A DNA stretch of 43,653 nt, taken from the NCBI GenBank assembly GCA_027622715.1, contig JAQBYN010000027.1:1-43653 (forward strand). The letters run 5' to 3'. Below the pieces are notes generated by a model that was not told the origin of the DNA, searched no databases, and saw only the letters and a list, made by a program, of their open reading frames with translations. Numbering within the stretch: the stretch's first letter is position 1; the number at the start of each line of letters is the position of its first letter. Position numbers and translations under genes: made by a program. Origin of the DNA: Pseudomonadota bacterium (GTDB taxonomy: Bacteria > Pseudomonadota > Alphaproteobacteria > SHVP01). Shown piece after piece: positions 43,633-43,653 of this stretch.

Positions 43633-43653
43633 TGGGGCCGATGAATAGCGCGC

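Overview
The window is a GC-rich stretch of a bacterial chromosome. Gene content and order point to an alphaproteobacterium, probably Rhodospirillales-like. The best marker is the block erpA / dgt-argS-SPOR-nagZ, a gene order I know from Alphaproteobacteria. FAD/folate-type trmFO, a class II dGTPase-like dgt, and CATCCTGAG-type and CTCCCCCTTGAAG-type palindromic repeats also fit. No phage, insertion sequence, CRISPR array, rRNA or tRNA was seen. All assignments come from reading motifs by eye; no database search was possible.

Layout. 0-4.5 kb: C-terminal part of UvrA with a long basic tail, a pirin, an ABC-type membrane domain without an ATPase, and small membrane proteins. 4.6-8.8 kb: a class II glutamine amidotransferase, then a tight trmFO-VOC-GNAT operon, a secreted Rap1a/Tai-like protein and an SRPBCC protein behind an AT-rich island. 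8.8-17.4 kb: nagZ, SPOR protein, argS and dgt on the minus strand (interrupted by one plus-strand gene), then erpA, a one-domain cyclic-nucleotide-binding protein, a GST, xthA and a LapA-like protein. 17.5-20.4 kb: ilvD followed by two uncharacterised genes. 20.5-25.4 kb: a four-PAS histidine kinase, divergent from a second one-domain cyclic-nucleotide-binding protein that is coupled to a periplasmic rhodanese-like protein lacking the catalytic Cys; then an alpha/beta hydrolase.

25.5-36.2 kb is the accessory part. It holds an MFS transporter gene broken by a single in-frame TGA, two tandem pentapeptide-repeat paralogues, a DUF2306 membrane protein, a membrane-anchored hydrolase, an SDR divergent from a carotenoid-oxygenase-like protein that has lost two of its four iron-binding His, a MAPEG protein, a GAF-PAS protein and a second SDR. 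Two CRP/FNR-type operators (TGTGA-N6-TCACA class) lie in the two main divergent intergenic regions here.

36.2-43.65 kb changes character. GC looks higher and spacers become long and full of palindromic repeats. These include about 165-bp composite elements with terminal TCATCCTGAG/CTCAGGATGA, a 38-bp tandem array, a 27-base C run and a potential structured leader. The genes are a PPi-type phosphofructokinase, an N5-(carboxyethyl)ornithine synthase-like dehydrogenase and valS. valS carries an in-frame double-hairpin repeat inside its coding sequence. None of the CATCCTGAG elements was seen in the first 36 kb.

Most genes are ordinary housekeeping. The points most worth checking are the degenerate carotenoid oxygenase with its CRP-like site, the repeat element translated inside ValS, the composite inverted repeats, the nested inverted-repeat leader before the ornithine-synthase-like gene, and the one-codon interruption of the MFS gene.
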